From Paraburkholderia phenazinium (GTDB lineage: Bacteria > Pseudomonadota > Gammaproteobacteria > Burkholderiales > Burkholderiaceae), in assembly GCF_900141745.1 (NCBI RefSeq), contig NZ_FSRM01000001.1, positions 3,162,001-3,226,000 of the forward strand: DNA of 64,000 nucleotides, in the 5' to 3' direction. The notes below the pieces were generated by a model that saw only the letters and a list, made by a program, of their open reading frames with translations, was not told where the DNA came from and did no database searches. Made by a program: the position numbers and the translations under genes. Positions 62,801 to 64,000 of this stretch are shown here, piece by piece. The number at the start of each line of letters is the position of its first letter. Position 1 is the stretch's first letter.

Positions 62801-64000
62801 ATCGCTGCATCGCTCGCACTGCGCGACCGGGTCTTGCCGCCTCTCCTGCATTTCCGTTCAGCCAACCTGGGCATCGATGTCGCTAACAGCCCCTTCTTTT
62901 TCAACGTCGGCGCGAACGCCTGGGCTGCCGGCGCGACGCCGCGTCGCGCCGGCGTGAGTTCGTTCGGCGTCGGCGGCACGAATGTGCACGTGGTGCTGGA
63001 AGAAGCGCCGCGCCGTGTCGACGCCGCATGTGAGCCGCAAGAAAAGCCACCAGAAGCGCTGCAGATTTTGCCGCTCTCGGCACGGAGCGCGGCAGCGCTC
63101 GAACGGGCCAAGGCCAATCTCGCCGGGCATCTGGCCGCCAACCCCGGCGTCTCGCTCACAGACGTGGCCGCGACGCTGCAAACGGGTCGCCGTGACTTCG
63201 CGCATCGCGCCGTCGTCATCGCGGACAGTGTCGACCAGGCTCAGGCCCGGCTCGTCAAAGGAGCGATCGAAGCACAGGCCCCTCAAGCCACGCCTCCGGT
63301 TGTGTTCATGTTTCCTGGCCAGGGCGCGCAGTACCCGGGCATGGGACAAGCGCTCTATCGCACCGAGCCGGTCTATCGCCAGTGGATCGACAAGGGTGCC
63401 GAAGCGTTGGCTCCGCATGTGGGCCTGGATATCCGCACCCTGCTGTTGAGCGACTCCCCGGAAGGCGACGATACCCCGCATCCCATCCGTTCGACGCTCT
63501 ACGCGCAGCCGGCCCTGTTCCTGGTCGAATACGCGCTGGCGCAACTGTGGATGTCGCGCGGCATCAAGCCGACGGCCATGATCGGCCATAGCATCGGCGA
63601 ACTGGTCGCGGCCTGCGTGGCCGAGGCGATCACCTTCGAGGATGCGCTGTACCTGATCGCCAGGCGCGGTGCGCTCATGCAGTCGGCCGAACCGGGCGCG
63701 ATGCTGGTGGTACGCCTGTCCGAGACGGACCTCGTCCCCCTTCTGCCCGCCGACGTCGATCTGGCCGCAGTCAATGCGCCATCGCTCAGCGTCGTAGCGG
63801 GCCCCTTCGCCGCGATCGAGGCTTTCGAAGCCACGCTGAAAGCGGGCGATATCGACCATCGACGGCTGCATACGTCTCATGCCTTCCACTCGCGCATGAT
63901 GTCCGGTGTGGTGGACGATCTCGCGAAGCTCGCGGACAGTCTTTCTTTCGCAAGGCCGAAGATCCCGTACGTGTCCTCGGTGACCGGACAGTGGGCGTCG
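59846..64000 (+). CDS. Hybrid NRPS-PKS megasynthase, 5' part (A-PCP-KS-AT...)
   Basis: 1385 codons visible and open at the right edge. Residues about 25-520 form an adenylation domain: YIMYTSGSTGKPKG (A3, about 165-178), FDASTLEIWG (A4), NGYGPTE, YRTGDL, NGKVNRKAL (A10). The carrier protein has the phosphopantetheine serine in FFDLGLRSLDL (about 560). The ketosynthase (about 620-1050) has Cys798 (TACSTS), His934 (EAHGTA) and His975 (NVGHLDAA). The acyltransferase begins near 1155, with GHSIGE (Ser1249) and HAFH at 1345-1348, the malonyl-CoA type. There is no condensation domain before A, so an amino acid is the starter unit. My hand alignment to PheA reads specificity residues DALWLGGTFK, close to valine-type codes. 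Confidence 0.95.
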   Translation, partial: MSHRDNYPGDLPNGAGHVPGVAACFDVVCAEFRDHLAVIDATGEERYADLGERSARLATVLSRMGLERGERCAIMVPRSRDTLALMLAILRVGAVYVPLDPAYPRAQLDFIVADCSPKLIIAEGAALASVGDLNGAAVDLSDIVTSAETVDPAPLQACGRDDPAYIMYTSGSTGKPKGVIVPHRAILRLVHGQSFAELSPQTRFLNLAPLAFDASTLEIWGPLLNGGCAAIINEVQPSLDTIASEIARLGATGAWFTAGLFNALADYRPEAFLPLKEALTGGDVLSPVHIRKVMEAHPELQIINGYGPTENTTFSCCYRIPRSGEALANGDAIPIGDAIAGTRVYIVDEKLVPVVEGEVGELVVGGDGVALGYLNRPELSAEKFVDDVFSPSGKLYRTGDLVRRRPDGAIDFLGRNDRQIKIAGKRIELDEIEHALRAAPGVADAAVAAFDGRRGKSIAGFVKADAAESEVFLAGLRAYLKTALPDYMVPTELRVLSAFPLTPNGKVNRKALLEELAQADARAAASAAAQQVDDDIAGKLAAVFEGILGNPVDRRANFFDLGLRSLDLMRAHAIIARDVAAKMALVDLFRHPNVEALAAHLRTTLGAVKNEAIRQRRDAQGGAIAVIGMSGRFPGARNVSELWANILAGRDCITHFDVAELEDSFDESSRRDVSYVKARPILPDVDRFDAGFFGMLAREAALTDPQQRLFLEIAWEAFEDAGYDPATIAGAVGVFAGTSMNTYFLKHVLTDRGVIDEFTSQFQIGEYQKLVGAGDFVATRTAYKLGLKGPALSVQTACSTSLTAIGLAVENLRSGRCDMALAGGVSITFPQKRGYYYEEGGMGAPDGVCRPFDAEAKGTVFGSGAGVVLLKRLEDAIADEDPIYAVIRGVGINNDGSDKVGFTAPSVDAQARAIAIAHAEAGVDAASIGYVEAHGTATPLGDPIEFAGLVQAFRLGGVEGGQFCALGSAKANVGHLDAAAGVTGFIAASLALRDRVLPPLLHFRSANLGIDVANSPFFFNVGANAWAAGATPRRAGVSSFGVGGTNVHVVLEEAPRRVDAACEPQEKPPEALQILPLSARSAAALERAKANLAGHLAANPGVSLTDVAATLQTGRRDFAHRAVVIADSVDQAQARLVKGAIEAQAPQATPPVVFMFPGQGAQYPGMGQALYRTEPVYRQWIDKGAEALAPHVGLDIRTLLLSDSPEGDDTPHPIRSTLYAQPALFLVEYALAQLWMSRGIKPTAMIGHSIGELVAACVAEAITFEDALYLIARRGALMQSAEPGAMLVVRLSETDLVPLLPADVDLAAVNAPSLSVVAGPFAAIEAFEATLKAGDIDHRRLHTSHAFHSRMMSGVVDDLAKLADSLSFARPKIPYVSSVTGQWAS

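Overview
This 64-kb window is GC-rich chromosomal DNA from a betaproteobacterium of the Burkholderiaceae, most likely Paraburkholderia. That placement is an inference from gene order and protein relatedness. Examples are the rpsF-priB-rpsR-rplI-dnaB block with PriB, a sulfate operon ending in cysB, the gcl-hyi-glxR operon under a LysR regulator, and NodI/NodJ-like transporters in a housekeeping setting. Most of the window is densely packed core genome. I see no CRISPR array, intact insertion sequence or intact prophage.

Layout. 1-4.3 kb: phosphate transport (pit plus its DUF47 partner, coupled by a TAATG overlap), then the ribosomal/replication operon read leftwards (rpsF, priB, rpsR, rplI, dnaB). 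4.4-9.1 kb: LysR regulator divergent from the glyoxylate carboligase pathway. 9.5-15.8 kb: L-asparaginase and the sulfate operon sbp-cysT-cysW-cysA-cysB. 16-18.6 kb: lexA with two perfect SOS boxes and a downstream unknown gene, a DUF2939 protein and a universal stress protein. 18.9-31 kb: NodI/NodJ-like exporter, YraQ-type permease, tRNA selenouridine synthase, M20 peptidase, aldo-keto reductase, carbonic anhydrase, TRIC-family channel and a TPR sulfotransferase. 31.4-35.3 kb: dusA, tRNA-His, a secreted SH3/Pro-Gly-His repeat protein, a candidate small RNA and an orphan Rap1a/Tai-like protein. 35.3-38.5 kb: alkanesulfonate genes ssuD-ssuC-ssuB plus mop, with no ssuA or ssuE. 39-46 kb: small membrane proteins, an acyl-CoA hydratase/hydrolase, a TetR regulator divergent from a Rossmann-fold dehydrogenase, DUF1488 and other small proteins, an SMR exporter and the initiator tRNA. 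46-51 kb: nudix-aat-bpt-pyrD and a cystine-type transporter. 51-56.7 kb: signal peptidase, Gfo/Idh oxidoreductase with a GntR regulator, manC and a GNAT protein.

Right edge. After about 1.2 kb without a confident gene come a Crp/Fnr-type regulator, a 4'-phosphopantetheinyl transferase and, from 59846 to the window end, the start of a very large hybrid NRPS-PKS protein (A-PCP-KS-AT so far, with no condensation domain). This looks like the left border of a secondary-metabolite cluster primed by an amino acid. The transferase would activate the carrier proteins and the Crp-type protein is a candidate local regulator. This is the most promising region for something undescribed.

Other points of interest are a two-hairpin sRNA candidate near 34.2-34.3 kb, the uncharacterised gene behind lexA, in-frame tandem stop-codon repeats after rplI, and gene-poor or compositionally odd stretches beside tRNA-His and tRNA-fMet.
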